Below, in pieces: positions 27,401-35,245 of a DNA stretch of 64,000 nucleotides; position 1 is the first letter of the stretch; every line of letters begins with the position of its first letter. The position numbers and the translations under genes were made by a program. The stretch comes from Sarcocystis neurona (taxonomy: Eukaryota; Apicomplexa; Conoidasida; Eucoccidiorida; Sarcocystidae). The stretch spans positions 1,825,186 through 1,889,185 of the forward strand of contig KL647292.1 of assembly GCA_000727475.1 (NCBI GenBank), in the 5' to 3' direction. The notes beneath the pieces are model-generated. The model saw only the letters and a list, made by a program, of their open reading frames with translations. It did no database searches and had not been told where the DNA came from.

Positions 27401-27802
27401 TTTCACAGTGCCTCTTGTAATGGGATGCCCTTTACGTACAGGTGCTTCTCGTTCATACACACCTACATATATATACCTAGACGTCTACAAGAAGGTTGGT
27501 ATGTAATCTACTTATCTGTATACGTGCGACCATCGTAGTCCTACGTATTCGTTCACTTTCGCACGAACAACTACAGGTATATCTATAGGACGTGGAGGAT
27601 AAGCTGAATTGATGTACGTGGCCACCAGGGTCCACAGACAGACACACAGCAACACAGGGGAGAGAAGAAAGACAATATTTTCAACTTGCCATGTTTCATC
27701 GTCGGACTGGACCGCCATAGGCGCATTATATTTCTCCCAAAAGTGCCGCGCAGCCTCCTGCGTGCTGCAGCAGCTAGAAGTCCTTTCCCTGTTCCAGTCC
27801 AT
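1284..27802 (-). CDS. DUSP-UBL-USP ubiquitin-specific protease (USP4/11/15 / Ubp12 class), 13 exons found, 3' end outside window
   Basis: A cysteine protease that removes ubiquitin from proteins; no transmembrane segment is seen. Exons in order (minus strand): 27802-27690, 25713-25509, 22688-22146, 20945 to about 20240, about 18054-17462, 16508-16332, 14400-14086, 13039-12952, 11288-11158, 8553 to about 7597, 4321-3786, 2284 to about 2004, 1431-1284. Seen: a DUSP domain (residues about 15-135) with ETWYVV and EFWRLL motifs, a ubiquitin-like segment, the catalytic Cys box GNTCFLN, the QQD box YNQQDSQE, a zinc CPQC pair, and the distal motif [12 protein letters not shown]. Splice phases agree at most junctions; those after exons 4, 10 and 12 are unresolved. 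The second zinc pair and the His box must lie to the left of the window. Homopolymer insertions make the protein far longer than the roughly 950 residues of human USP15. Family assignment is firm; substrates cannot be inferred. Confidence 0.92.
2004..2284 (-). CDS. Protease exon 12: low-complexity linker ending in poly-Gln (3' end tentative)
   Basis: The acceptor CACACCTGCAG at 2285-2295 in phase 0 gives [17 protein letters not shown], then [33 protein letters not shown] and a Gln run. This frame is richer in varied residues than the other two, and it is the one that phase predicts. A TAG follows within the CAG tract, so the exon must end at or before 2004. The phase at that donor does not fit exon 13, so a missing small exon is possible. 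Confidence 0.5.
2700..3262. repeat. (CA)n/(TA)n compound microsatellite in protease intron 11
   Basis: More than 400 bases of ACATA, CACACA and TATACA steps from about 2820 to 3260. Both strands stay open in several frames, giving peptides made of His, Thr, Tyr, Ile (plus) or Cys, Val, Tyr, Met (minus). These are composition artefacts and not genes. The rest of intron 11 (3263-3785) holds no recognisable feature beyond a short TA run near 3605-3625. Confidence 0.9.
3786..4321 (-). CDS. Protease exon 11: catalytic-domain strand plus Ala/Gly/Gln-rich stretch
   Basis: The acceptor GTTACACAG leads to [20 protein letters not shown] and [15 protein letters not shown], which matches in style the part of USP15 just before its long linker (a strand ending LPV, then a helix). 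A stretch of about 90 Ala, Gly and Gln-rich residues follows, and then [15 protein letters not shown]. The donor GTACGG gives phase 0, which fits exon 12. The alternation of conserved strand and homopolymer is typical of this gene. Confidence 0.72.
4322..7596. other. Protease intron 10: microsatellites, CAG tract and tandem palindromes
   Basis: Contents in order: TA-rich microsatellites at 4460-4765; a dense GCA/CAG tract at 4830-5400, open in every frame but with no conserved motif; TA/CA microsatellites at 5670-6060; the palindrome array at 6480-6603; and a TA/GT block at 7170-7420. A small missing exon may be hidden here, because the phases of exons 10 and 11 do not match. Confidence 0.6.
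6480..6603. repeat. Tandem array (about 43 bp x 3) carrying the palindrome GGTGTACGTACACC
   Basis: Three consecutive units hold the perfect 14-base palindrome GGTGTACGTACACC at 6500-6513, 6543-6556 and 6586-6599, exactly 43 bases apart. Each is preceded by CGACTTGGG or a close variant (the third unit is more diverged: GAGGACTTCGGG). The first two palindromes extend to 16 or more bases because G/C runs flank them. It lies in intron 10 of the protease gene. Confidence 0.9.
7597..8553 (-). CDS. Protease exon 10: long Ser/Gly/Ala/Glu homopolymer insertion (3' end tentative)
   Basis: The acceptor GTGGCCAG gives phase 0, as exon 9 needs. The frame stays open for over 300 codons and is dominated by Ser, Gly, Ala and Glu runs, broken by more complex patches such as [13 protein letters not shown] and [14 protein letters not shown]. 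The former may be the strand that precedes the LP(V/R) segment of USP15. The donor GAC-GTGAGG at 7596 is plausible but leaves phase 0, while exon 11 needs phase 1, so a small exon may be missing or the end is elsewhere. Confidence 0.5.
8554..11157. other. Protease intron 9
   Basis: Holds CAG/GCA tracts (8815-8960, 9050-9075, 9920-9975, 10905-10950), TA/CA microsatellites (9360-9600, 10225-10270) and a GAGA-type purine tract at 10790-11100. No conserved coding motif was recognised on either strand. Confidence 0.5.
11158..11288 (-). CDS. Protease exon 9: possible second UBL strand region
   Basis: The acceptor CTCCACCCCAG is followed by [20 protein letters not shown] and [14 protein letters not shown], ending GDT before GTACGC, phase 0. 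The pattern of hydrophobic strands resembles the UBL inserted in the USP15 catalytic domain, whose sequence varies widely. The exon has no repeats and sits in a pyrimidine-rich intron. Confidence 0.75.
11289..12951. other. Protease intron 8
   Basis: GC-rich first part (11400-11930) with long open frames on both strands but no family motif, then CA/TA microsatellites at 12140-12700. A near copy of the GTACGTAC palindrome sits at 12801. Nothing else is supported. Confidence 0.5.
12952..13039 (-). CDS. Protease exon 8: insertion domain within catalytic core
   Basis: The acceptor TTTTTCGCAG leads in phase 0 to [20 protein letters not shown] and ELLLRHILS, then one base before GTAAGC. The remaining A joins the GC of exon 9 to form Ser, which supports both boundaries. 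By position it belongs to the insertion between the two zinc-binding halves, where USP4/11/15 carry a second ubiquitin-like domain. Sequence similarity alone is weak. Confidence 0.8.
13040..14085. other. Protease intron 7
   Basis: TA/TG/CA microsatellites at 13380-13760 and purine-rich sequence at 13140-13270. No coding motif or RNA gene was recognised. Confidence 0.5.
14086..14400 (-). CDS. Protease exon 7: fingers subdomain with first zinc CPxC pair
   Basis: Starts after GCCTGCAG and encodes a helix ending in [18 protein letters not shown], then [17 protein letters not shown] and [12 protein letters not shown]. These are the fingers strand with the first Cys pair of the structural zinc site and the strand just after it. 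It ends TAKQVYL before GTACGT, phase 0. The second Cys pair normally follows the motif in exon 13, so it should be encoded to the left of the window. Confidence 0.92.
14401..16331. other. Protease intron 6, with a 500-base (TG/TA)n tract
   Basis: Contains a (TA)n run at 14465-14480, a very long TATG/TACG/TGTA microsatellite at 15360-15850, a second (TA) run at 15948-15970, and the inverted repeat described at 16080-16225. The open frames over the microsatellite are not coding. Confidence 0.6.
16080..16225. repeat. Long inverted repeat (hairpin) with TA-rich centre
   Basis: Left arm 16080-16114 starts TACGAAACGGTACCTCTGTG. The right arm, read as reverse complement from 16225, starts TACGAAACGGTACCTCTGTC. 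About 33 of 35 bases pair, and pairing continues loosely into the TATG/CATA centre. The whole element is 146 bases, ends about 105 bases from the donor of exon 6 and would fold into a strong hairpin in the pre-mRNA. It could be a MITE-like element; no clear target-site duplication beyond TA is visible. Confidence 0.85.
16332..16508 (-). CDS. Protease exon 6: QQD box of USP catalytic domain
   Basis: The acceptor GTTGCAG is followed by [20 protein letters not shown], then [20 protein letters not shown] and [14 protein letters not shown], ending before GTACAG. This is the second conserved USP motif and one of the best conserved parts of the family. The exon is 177 bases, phase 0 at both ends, and free of homopolymer runs. 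Confidence 0.93.
16509..17461. repeat. Intronic GCA/GAA minisatellite in protease intron 5
   Basis: Between 16990 and 17360 the plus strand repeats blocks such as CTTCTGCTGCTGCTTTC at intervals of about 27-40 bases. On the minus strand this reads as Lys/Ala/Glu/Gln-rich peptide in an open frame running from 17412 into exon 6. The flanking donor (GTAAGG) and acceptor (GTTGCAG) make splicing the better model, but the block looks like the homopolymer insertions kept in exons. Confidence 0.75.
17462..18054 (-). CDS. Protease exon 5: acidic/homopolymer linker and catalytic Cys box
   Basis: After a pyrimidine-rich tract and CTGCAG the exon encodes a linker made almost wholly of Glu, Asp, Gly and Ala runs. 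It is followed by [19 protein letters not shown], the USP Cys box. The catalytic Cys codon is at 17611-17609. It continues through [15 protein letters not shown] and ends at NTLR before GTAAGG, phase 0. The acidic linker is read from GAA/GAG-dense DNA, which appears on the plus strand as a TTC/CTC-rich block. Confidence 0.9.
18220..18510. repeat. Three-copy minisatellite in protease intron 4
   Basis: The segment ACACATGCAACGTCACAGCC occurs, with small changes, at about 18226, 18348 and 18435. Each copy is followed by ACTYCCTYNTCACGCATATA and a (TA)n run, so the unit is about 90-120 bases and grew by slippage of its TA part. Confidence 0.85.
19085..19310. repeat. Direct duplication of about 105 bases in protease intron 4
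   Basis: The order ACACACCTA, GACTACACTT, GTACATACTTATACATA, TGTCCATA and GTGCGTATGTTC occurs twice, first at about 19100-19190 and again at 19207-19295. The second copy has gained a (TA)11 run. TA/CA microsatellites continue at 19500-19800. No exon was recognised in 18055-20239 beyond these. Confidence 0.85.
20240..20945 (-). CDS. Protease exon 4: UBL domain with Ser/Gly/Ala-rich insertion (3' boundary tentative)
   Basis: The acceptor CATTAG at 20946-20951 leaves phase 0, joining exon 3 as [14 protein letters not shown]. The exon then reads [21 protein letters not shown], a long Ser/Gly/Ala/Arg homopolymer region, and returns to a conserved-looking end, [20 protein letters not shown], as at the last strand of USP15-type UBL domains. 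The donor chosen at 20239 gives phase 1, as exon 5 needs, but its sequence (GTCCGT) is weak. An extra exon between 20240 and 18055 cannot be excluded. Confidence 0.65.
20946..22145. other. Protease intron 3, with CAG tract next to exon 4
   Basis: CAG/CAA-rich sequence at 20946-21140 abuts the acceptor of exon 4. Then follows a purine-rich region (21220-21650) and TA/CA microsatellites at 21725-22115. The CAG tract could be partly exonic if a different acceptor is used. Confidence 0.5.
22146..22688 (-). CDS. Protease exon 3: end of DUSP, alanine-rich insert, start of UBL
   Basis: Starts after TTTTTATTTAG and encodes [15 protein letters not shown], the typical C-terminal helix of DUSP domains, then [11 protein letters not shown] and a strand ending in PLVLTVY. 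A roughly 100-residue Ala/Gly/Arg-rich insert follows, built of GCN repeats. The last part ([19 protein letters not shown]) looks like the start of a ubiquitin-like fold. The length of 543 bases is an exact multiple of three, phase 0 at both ends, with a GTACTT donor. Confidence 0.85.
22689..25508. other. Protease intron 2
   Basis: TA/CA microsatellites at 22840-23100, 24255-24420 and a minisatellite at 24805-25115 (listed apart). Unique sequence at 23150-24050 shows open frames on both strands but no recognised motif. Confidence 0.5.
24805..25115. repeat. About seven-copy minisatellite, unit 40-50 bp
   Basis: Units begin GAAGCTAGGTAGTGCGCGTG and continue with AAGAGAGA, ATACGTGGATATATA. Starts fall near 24809, 24858, 24905, 24953 (shortened), 24992, 25039 and 25084. 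Copies differ at several sites, so the array is not recent. It lies in intron 2 of the protease. Confidence 0.9.
25509..25713 (-). CDS. Protease exon 2: DUSP domain core
   Basis: The acceptor follows a pyrimidine-rich stretch ending in CAG. The exon encodes [14 protein letters not shown], a linker with [15 protein letters not shown], and ends [10 protein letters not shown] before GTAAAA. It continues the WY motif begun in exon 1 and ends in phase 0, which matches exon 3. The low-repeat, conserved composition contrasts with later exons of the same gene. Confidence 0.85.
25836..25893. repeat. Three-copy GC-rich repeat, unit 19 bp
   Basis: The unit GGCGGCCTGCGCGTCACCA is repeated three times with one C/G change. 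It lies in intron 1, about 120 bases upstream of the acceptor of exon 2. The rest of intron 1 (25894-27689) holds CA/TA microsatellites at 26270-26560 and 27350-27380. Confidence 0.9.
26165..26178. repeat. Isolated fifth-gene-end copy of palindrome GGTGTACGTACACC
   Basis: A perfect copy of the 14-base palindrome found in the array at 6500-6599, here in intron 2 near the 5' end of the same gene. Near matches occur around 6243 (TGTACGTACACC) and 12801 (GGTGTACGTACACT). Function unknown. Confidence 0.8.
27690..27802 (-). CDS. Protease exon 1: start codon and first part of DUSP domain
   Basis: ATG at 27802 opens 37 codons plus TG. An in-frame TGA lies 15 bases upstream, so this is either the true start or the start within a spliced leader exon. 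The peptide contains ARHFWEKYN and ends DDETW, as DUSP domains do before the WYxV strand. The exon stops at GCAAGT rather than GT: TG plus the first G of exon 2 makes the Trp codon. A GT donor nearby would break this conserved motif, so a GC-AG intron is the best reading. Confidence 0.82.
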
Positions 27803-30800
27803 GTCGCTGACTTTCCCTCAAGAACGGGGCGGGCACTAAATTCGAGATTACGGAAGTTCCTGTGCAGAAAATTTGGCATCGCAAACGGGGAGGACAACTG
27901 CAACACTTTTTCAACATCTGTCGTTTCTTGCGCTGTTTGGGCCGTCACAACCTGACTCCCCGCGGCGGTACTACACCTTCATCAGCAGCCCATGATGATA
28001 AAGAGGTGATAACAAAGGAGGAACAGAAGGAAGAAATAAACACAGGGGACGCATAAAACATGACACGTTGCAGAGCGTCTATGTTGTCTTGAATTTGCCT
28101 CTCGAGCACACATGCAGAGACATGCAGCGAAGTATCAGGGATTTCCTTTATCTCTTCTGCAAACAGACGCAGGTATCCGTCGCCTCAAGCAAACCCATTT
28201 TGAGCAGCTTTCACTACCTAACACTCGTGCTCCGGTGTCTCGCTTGCAAAATTCTTTTCGCATACTACAGATGCATAGAAGTGAGTAAACAGCACGAGAG
28301 TCCTGCGTGGGTGCGGACGGATGCGGCTGGACGCGTCGAACACGTTCGCCCCAGCGTGAAAATGGCAGGTGGTGGGAAGGACCGCACGCCGCAATGATAC
28401 TCGTAAAAAGCCTGGAAAAGGGAGACGAGCAACGACGCGCAAAGCGAACGAAAGTTCCGTGCTAGCAAGAACACGAGGAACCAGAGAGGAAAAACAAGTG
28501 CTCGTGTCGAGGAGAAGCTTCGCGCTGGCACGTCAGGGAGCCTCTCGTCTTACAACACTCTACAAGGTAGGGGGAAAATTTTCGTCGCGTCCGCAGCAAA
28601 ATGTCCACGCCGGTTCTGACGGGCATGTAAGTACAAAATGACTTCTCTTACTGGCTGTCTCCTCGTTTTCTGCTGCCGTTGCTGCTGCTAGCGTGGAACT
28701 GGTGTCTACGTCTGGGCCGAGTGCCGTCACGCGTGGAAATGCGAGTAAGCCATATACGCTAGAATCGACCGAAAGTACTTTTGTGGGAGGCCAGTGAGAC
28801 TGCGGAAACTAGGATACAATAGAGATGACAGTATAAACACGAGTAAAAGCTGCGGAAAGATTATAGGATTTGGACGCCCTTCTTCGGCGCGTGTAACAGT
28901 TCTCTTCCACTGCTGCGGCAGATACACAAGTGGGCATGCAACAGCGGCCTTACAAGGGGAAGCATGTGCGACAACAGAGGCGAGTTTGGGAGAAGGAGGC
29001 GAAGCTGGATGGAAAAGGCGTAGGACGATACAAAAAAGAGTGCGGACGAGGGAGCGGGTCCCTCCACAGAGAGCGGCTCCGCGAAAGGGGTGCGCTGGAT
29101 GCGGTCAAGAGCGCAGTATTGGGACGATGACGGAGAAGTAACTAGCTCCCATGAGAAGGGGCGAGGAAGGAAACACAAATATCTCGTGTTTGGTTGGAAC
29201 AGGTAGCGAGCGGCTCTAACGCGGCAAGGGCACGACACGAAGCACCACAACGGTAGCCACGCCTTCGCCGGTCGCAGGTGGCTGGTGTAGCGTTTGTTTC
29301 GACACTCCCGTGCTTTGAGTGAACACCCGACCGAAGGAGGACTCCCGCAGTAACGCTTAGCTGGTCATAGGTGACAGCAAACACGTGGAGAACACCCCGG
29401 ACGAAGAGGGCAGCAGAGCAAAAGAAAACCCAGATTCCGGAGCGGACTGCACGAAGGCGGTAGAATATCGAGGAATTCGGGCGAGCCCCTGCAAGAGGGG
29501 ACACATTTCCCTGGTAAAGTTCGCAACTGGAGCCTGTCTTTCTCTGTACATCTTCTACGCTCTTTCTCGTTCATCTCCCCGCATCCCCTCCTTTGCTTTT
29601 TCGTCGATATCAGTTTGACCTGGCCCTTTCCCTTGGCGGCACACGGAAAGGCGGGATTCTTCGCGCGTGCAACGGGCTGCCGGCACACTCCTCGAATATA
29701 AGCCGTCGCGCACTGCCTGTCTGGTACAAACCCTGTCTGCTACGAACCGCAAACATCTGCACCTCCTTCCACTACCATCCGTCAGTTGCAACTGCACGGC
29801 ACATCACTCTGCCGCTTATATGCTGCTGTCAGCCGTTCCTTCCGTCCTCTCGCGCAGGTACATTTGTATGTCTATGGACCGTCTACCGCCTGAACCTGCG
29901 TGTAACCCAGCCATCCGGTATAGAGAGCCATATGCACACGTACAGCGAAGTGGCGTGCGTGTATCCTCTGGTGCACAATTCGTTCAGTAGTCCCACAACA
30001 GCATTATTACATTGATGAAAAGACGCCGGGCTGCACAACAGGTGTGGCTTCCGCATTACCTGTGCGTCCTGTGGAGACACACTGAGCATACTAAGTGTAG
30101 CAGCAGAGGCGTGCTGCTCTTACGAGAGCGTCTGTTGCGTTATGCTATGACTTCAACGAGTTACAAACCACACAACTGGGAGCTACGTCTTCACGTACCT
30201 GTACATGTATGAGCGTGCTTCACGGAGACCGTCACACTCGGAGGTGTGACGTGGTTCCCTTTTTCCTTGGAAGGGAAGAAAACTAAACGCGGCAGCTGCC
30301 TAGATTCCAGATTGAGACACGCACTCCGCAAGACAAAGGTAAGATGTAGGCGTATGTAAGAAGGCACCTATAAACACGGAGCTGTCAGTAAATTTTCGTC
30401 TGCAAGTGGTGCCCCCTGCACATAGGCCTACGCTTACAGTTCAGGATGTGTTCATAAACGCGGACAAACGCAGAGCTGACGGAACACGTGGAGACATGTT
30501 GAGAGAAGTGGAGTACGTGACAAGAAGACGACACAACCAGACCACGCAGCCACGCACTGTCGTTCGCTCAGTGGAGCACGGTTTTTCACTGCAGTCGCGC
30601 GAATTGACAACACCCACTTGTATAAGGTTACGTATGCTCAACGGTTACTCGCGTGTGCCCAGTTCTGTGCCCGAAGATTGTGTTCGTCCTGTGAACCTCA
30701 CGGAGAGGGCTGGCGCGTAGCTTTAATAGGTGCCCTCATGGTCTGCGCTCTTTACCCGGTCTGCTGTACGCGCTGCTGCAAGCGTTCTTCGTTGGAAAGA

Positions 30801-33800
30801 AGCAAGACCGCTCTTGTTAACACGTCAGGCTGCTGCTTACTTTGTGCTTTGGTACTTTCAGCCATTCTTTGCTCATTGGAACAAAGGCCTGTCTGTATGT
30901 CTATGCTCGTCTGCCACTTAAATCTGCCTGTGGCTCACATACGGATACATGCATCCAGATCAACACGAAAAGCCGAGTGTAACGGCAGTGTTACCTTGCT
31001 GTTACTTTCAGGAAGGGCTGGTGAGTGATAGGCAGTGTGAAGCCTGTTGGGACACGGTAGTGCTCCCAGCTGTGCTCTGAAGAGAGGGAAATTTCCTGTC
31101 GTTGAACCATTGGATAAAAGATACAATGCGCTAGAGAAAGTAGTAACTGTACTTACGGTTGTATGGGGGGCAGAAAAGATACCGCTTATTGAAAGCGCGG
31201 GCGGGACACCAGGCACCCGACACCGTGCGCCTTAGGTCCCGTTCGTAGCAGGTCACAGCCTGCAAGTCAAAATGAGCAATTCGAGTTTCCTCAAATTATG
31301 TAGTCATCGTCAGACAACCCATTTCCTTGCAGAGCACCTCTGGAATTTTGCCCCCCCCAAATGGAGTGGAATTTCTCATAGTCTACAGGTGAAGGTTTTT
31401 AATGGGTGAACGCAACGGGAGGAAGCGTCTCGCAGTGGCTGTCACTCGCAGCACGCGTGTATGCCTGTGAATTCTGCGGTGCAGAATAGTATAATAGTTA
31501 CAGTATACTAATCCCTGTGTAGTAGCGGTAGTAGTACTAGTAATAGGAGCAGTAGTAATATTTGTAGTTGTTTGTTTCCGCGCAGTGTTGCCCTCCAGCG
31601 CCCAATAAACGAGTATTATATCTGGGACAAAGATGAGTAGTTGCATCACCTACGCAGTACAATAGTGGTGCTTCCTAAGAAGACACACGACGTCGGTAGC
31701 ATCGAATTCCCTTTAATTTACCTCGCGGGAAGCCAAATAGGCGCACACCTATGAACGAGGTTCTACATTGTCCAACTCGCTGTAGTGAATTCGTAACTAG
31801 ATAAAGTACAGTTTGCGGATTATTACAGCCACACGGGGGCAGCACGCGTAGGTCACCAATATAGGTTTCGCGCGTACGCGGACACACGTCGTGACTACAA
31901 CGGAGAAGTCACACCCGACGGTTGCAAGTATCGAGAATGGTATGTCCTTACTGAAAAGCCCTTTTGGGAGATCTACTCATGTGTCCTTTGCATTGTTTCC
32001 ATATTTCACGGGCAGGTACTTATTCGCCGAAGTAATCAAGGGGAAAAAACGTATGGCCACATCGGCTAACCATTCTGGCATACGTGTCACGCGAACACAC
32101 GGGGGGCTACACACTAGCATATGCCGACTATTCGTGTTGCGTGCACAAACTCCTCCCTTCGTCACCCTGGAGATCTACAAAAACACCTGGCATTGTATTC
32201 CTGGTAATACTTCCTCGTTACCGATGGGCTGCAGGCCTTGCTGCGTGGCCCACTAAAATACGTTTACTGCTTGCCTGCGTGCGTGTGGCTGGAAGCAGCG
32301 CATGTGAAAGGGACCTGCGTCAGAATCTTGCACATCGGTCTCGTCTATTTACGCACTGGCCACAGAGGAGAAGTAAAAAGTTACGGCACACCAGCTCTCC
32401 TTGCGTAGTAGTCGGGCCGCAAAGAGTAGGCTACTCAAGCCGAGGTCTGTTGGTACGAGGCTCTTTTTTTGACGCTAGCACCCTTTTGCATAGAACATTG
32501 GTTCAACCAGCGAACCGCGGTCGGTTGTTAGTCTTTCCTCCCGTCTGTATATACATGGAAACTTGTACACGCGTAATTAGATGTCAGGATATATTTGCAC
32601 AGACGCGTGTATACGGTTGGCAATATGAAAGCTGGGCTTTTCGTACACGGAAGTGTATCCGTTCTCCACTCAGTACTCAGTACAAGAATTTCACGTCGGC
32701 ACGAGTGCTTTTGGAGGTGGAACATTTACAGAAACTTCCGTGATCACGCACACTAGCATGACGGCAGTGGCCGAACTTGCCACGCGTATAAGCCATTTAT
32801 TCACCTTGAACTCATTTGAAATCGAGGCGCAGCATTGGGCCAACCTCAGAGTAAAACAGACCACCGGGTACATTTGAGCAACCGCGGAGATCGTTGAACA
32901 GATAGATGCCAAGTGACAGCTCTTTGAAAGGTGAGAAAATGCGGTTTTCTACGGCCCTGTTCAGACTGGCATCTCACCCTCAGAGTCTGGCGGTTTCGTC
33001 GCCAGCTGCGTGCCACAAAGTACGACGTTCGCATGCGCAGGACCTTCTACACTGTCCAACGTGACGTGCAACTGTATCACCAGACATCGAGATGCGTCAT
33101 TTCTCCAATCCATCAGCAAAGACTTCTTTCAGGCAACCCGGCTGTCGTCTGTCTCAAGTTTTGAGACGCACGGAGCCACCCACCAGCGACGAGTATATAT
33201 GCACTTAACAGTGACGCACACATATATGTATACACATCCAAATATATATATATATATACATATGCATCATATAAACACGCGTGCGTTTACACAGAGGCCT
33301 CACCACGCCCACCTGGGCGTATACATACTACCTGCATTCGTAATCACTCGAATGCATGCCCAGGTACGTAACGACAAATGAGCGTACGTACACGTGTCCC
33401 TACCATTCCACGTGTATATGTTTATAGATGTGTATGTGTATCTGGGTATGGCTGTGCACGTATGATTATACGTATTCGTGTAAAAACCTGCGTGTAAACG
33501 AAGAGATGTACGTAAACACGTACGTACGTATAAATGAATCTGGTAATCCCAGGTGCTTCAACACATCCACCTGCACGTACTTCTCCCGGCGCTGATATAT
33601 GTGTATGTGTCGATATATCAGTAAGTGTGTGTGACACAGGTTTAAGCTTTGTGTGTATGTGACCAAGCGCACGTTTATACATATGTGTTCCTCTATGTAT
33701 CAGCACGTAGAGAATGCTACAGGTCATCAGGGCACACAGGACTACGACACCTCTTTACGTTGCATGTTGTTCATGTGTTCGAGAGCGAGTAGAAGAGCTT

Positions 33801-35117
33801 GGACCCCTTTTTTATCATATCCGCATGTCTGCACCATTACAAGGAGCTGCTGAGCTAGCCCCAAGCCTGCGGCAGGGGAACCACAAACCCAGCATACGTT
33901 CTTACATGTCAGTCTGCGTGCACGACATTGACGCGGGGAACAAACAGGGAGCTATAAAAGAAAGTCTATCCAAAAAAAATATGCACAAATATGTTCGTAG
34001 GGGTGTCCATATCAGTACGCGTTTGTGTAGAAGCTTAAACATCAATAAGCGCAATCGCGCACTCCACTTCATTTATGTAGAGCAATTGAAACCTTTCTCT
34101 TCGAGGAAAGCATACAAACACGAGGAATATAAGGGAGCTTCTCAAGCTCCCACATGCACGAACACACGGTGTAAAAGTGGCTCGCACCCCACCAACGGGC
34201 TTGTGCAGTTCTCCATCTGCAGTCGTCTCCATCTGTCGAACTAGTTTTCTGTGTCTCTACACGCAACAACACATACTCTTCACGTCTCTCGTATATACGT
34301 ACTCTTATGATTTATCAAGTGGGTGAAGATCTCGCTCCTACGTGCATGAAACACACTCGCGGAAGCACAAATACATCCGAATATACGGATACTGCATTAT
34401 CCATATGTAGAGGGTCTACTCTTGTGTCATCCGTCTCGATATACGTGTCCTTTGTGTGTGCGTGTGTGTGTGTGTGTGTGTGTGCGTACATACATACACG
34501 TATATGTACGCCACAGTTTACGGCCATCTCAACACGTAAGCGCGTAGAAAAAGTGCAACGGGACCGAGAAGAAAACCACCGCGGGTGACAGTGGCGCCAA
34601 GGATTTCGCGAGTGAGGTGCCGCAGTGCCTCAGAAAATTCTTTTAGCAGCAGAGTGGAAAGTTAAATGCAAGAGGGCCGCAACGTAGTGTGACACAGGCG
34701 ACTAGGATAGTGGAAGTAACTTCAGCAGTGGTGCTTCTTTGGGACAAAACCTGTAACACAGGCAAGGGAAAATGGAGCGCGCAGGTATGCAGGACTCTGC
34801 ATGTGAGAGCCGTAAAAGAAGTACCGGAATGTCATGCTGCAGCAGAAACGAACATGGAAGAACTGTAGACAGCAAAACACTTTCGCGACAGTACAGGGCT
34901 TCTGCAGTGCCGCTTGTGGGGCCGGGCATTTGGATAGAGTATGACTTCAGCGACAGCTTGAGGGAGAGTGGTTGCACTTCTAGCGCGCGGAAAGGTGGCC
35001 GCGCTGCGTAGAGAAGTGTGAAGCGACAGGCAGTGAGCGTTTCCAAGAGGAAAAGGAGATGGAGTGAATTCTTTTTTCTGTGGCGAGACAGTTCTGACGC
35101 ACCAGCACGCCGCTCAC
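27803..35117. other. Repeat-poor region between the dehydrogenase 3' end and the protease start
   Basis: It should contain the last dehydrogenase exon and 3' UTR at its right end, and the protease promoter and 5' UTR at its left end. I searched the minus strand for the family's C-terminal pattern (LALA..QLY and GTQAL) and did not find it. A (TA)n run lies at 33240-33262 and a (GT)n run at 34455-34482. Open frames are at most about 220 codons and show no motif. No tRNA-like B box was found. Confidence 0.5.
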
Positions 35118-35245
35118 CAGGCAGGGCTATTTTGTGCTTCCGTGCCTCCTCAAGTGCAAGGCTGAGATCTTTCACGAAATGCTCGACGTAAAACCCAGTA
35201 ACGAAGTCCCCCTTCAGAATGCGAGGACCCAGAGTAGAAAGGATC
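35118..35245 (-). CDS. Dehydrogenase exon 8
   Basis: The acceptor TTTTCTTTGCAG leads to [20 protein letters not shown] and [20 protein letters not shown], ending CCTG before GTGAGC. The KD pair in HFVKDL is conserved in the family. Phase 1 at the end implies that a further exon, with the usual 25-30 C-terminal residues, lies to the left. Confidence 0.93.

Noticed and set aside
28000..35000. Transposon or reverse transcriptase remnants in the repeat-poor region
   Set aside because: No reverse transcriptase, integrase or transposase motif was recognised in any frame.
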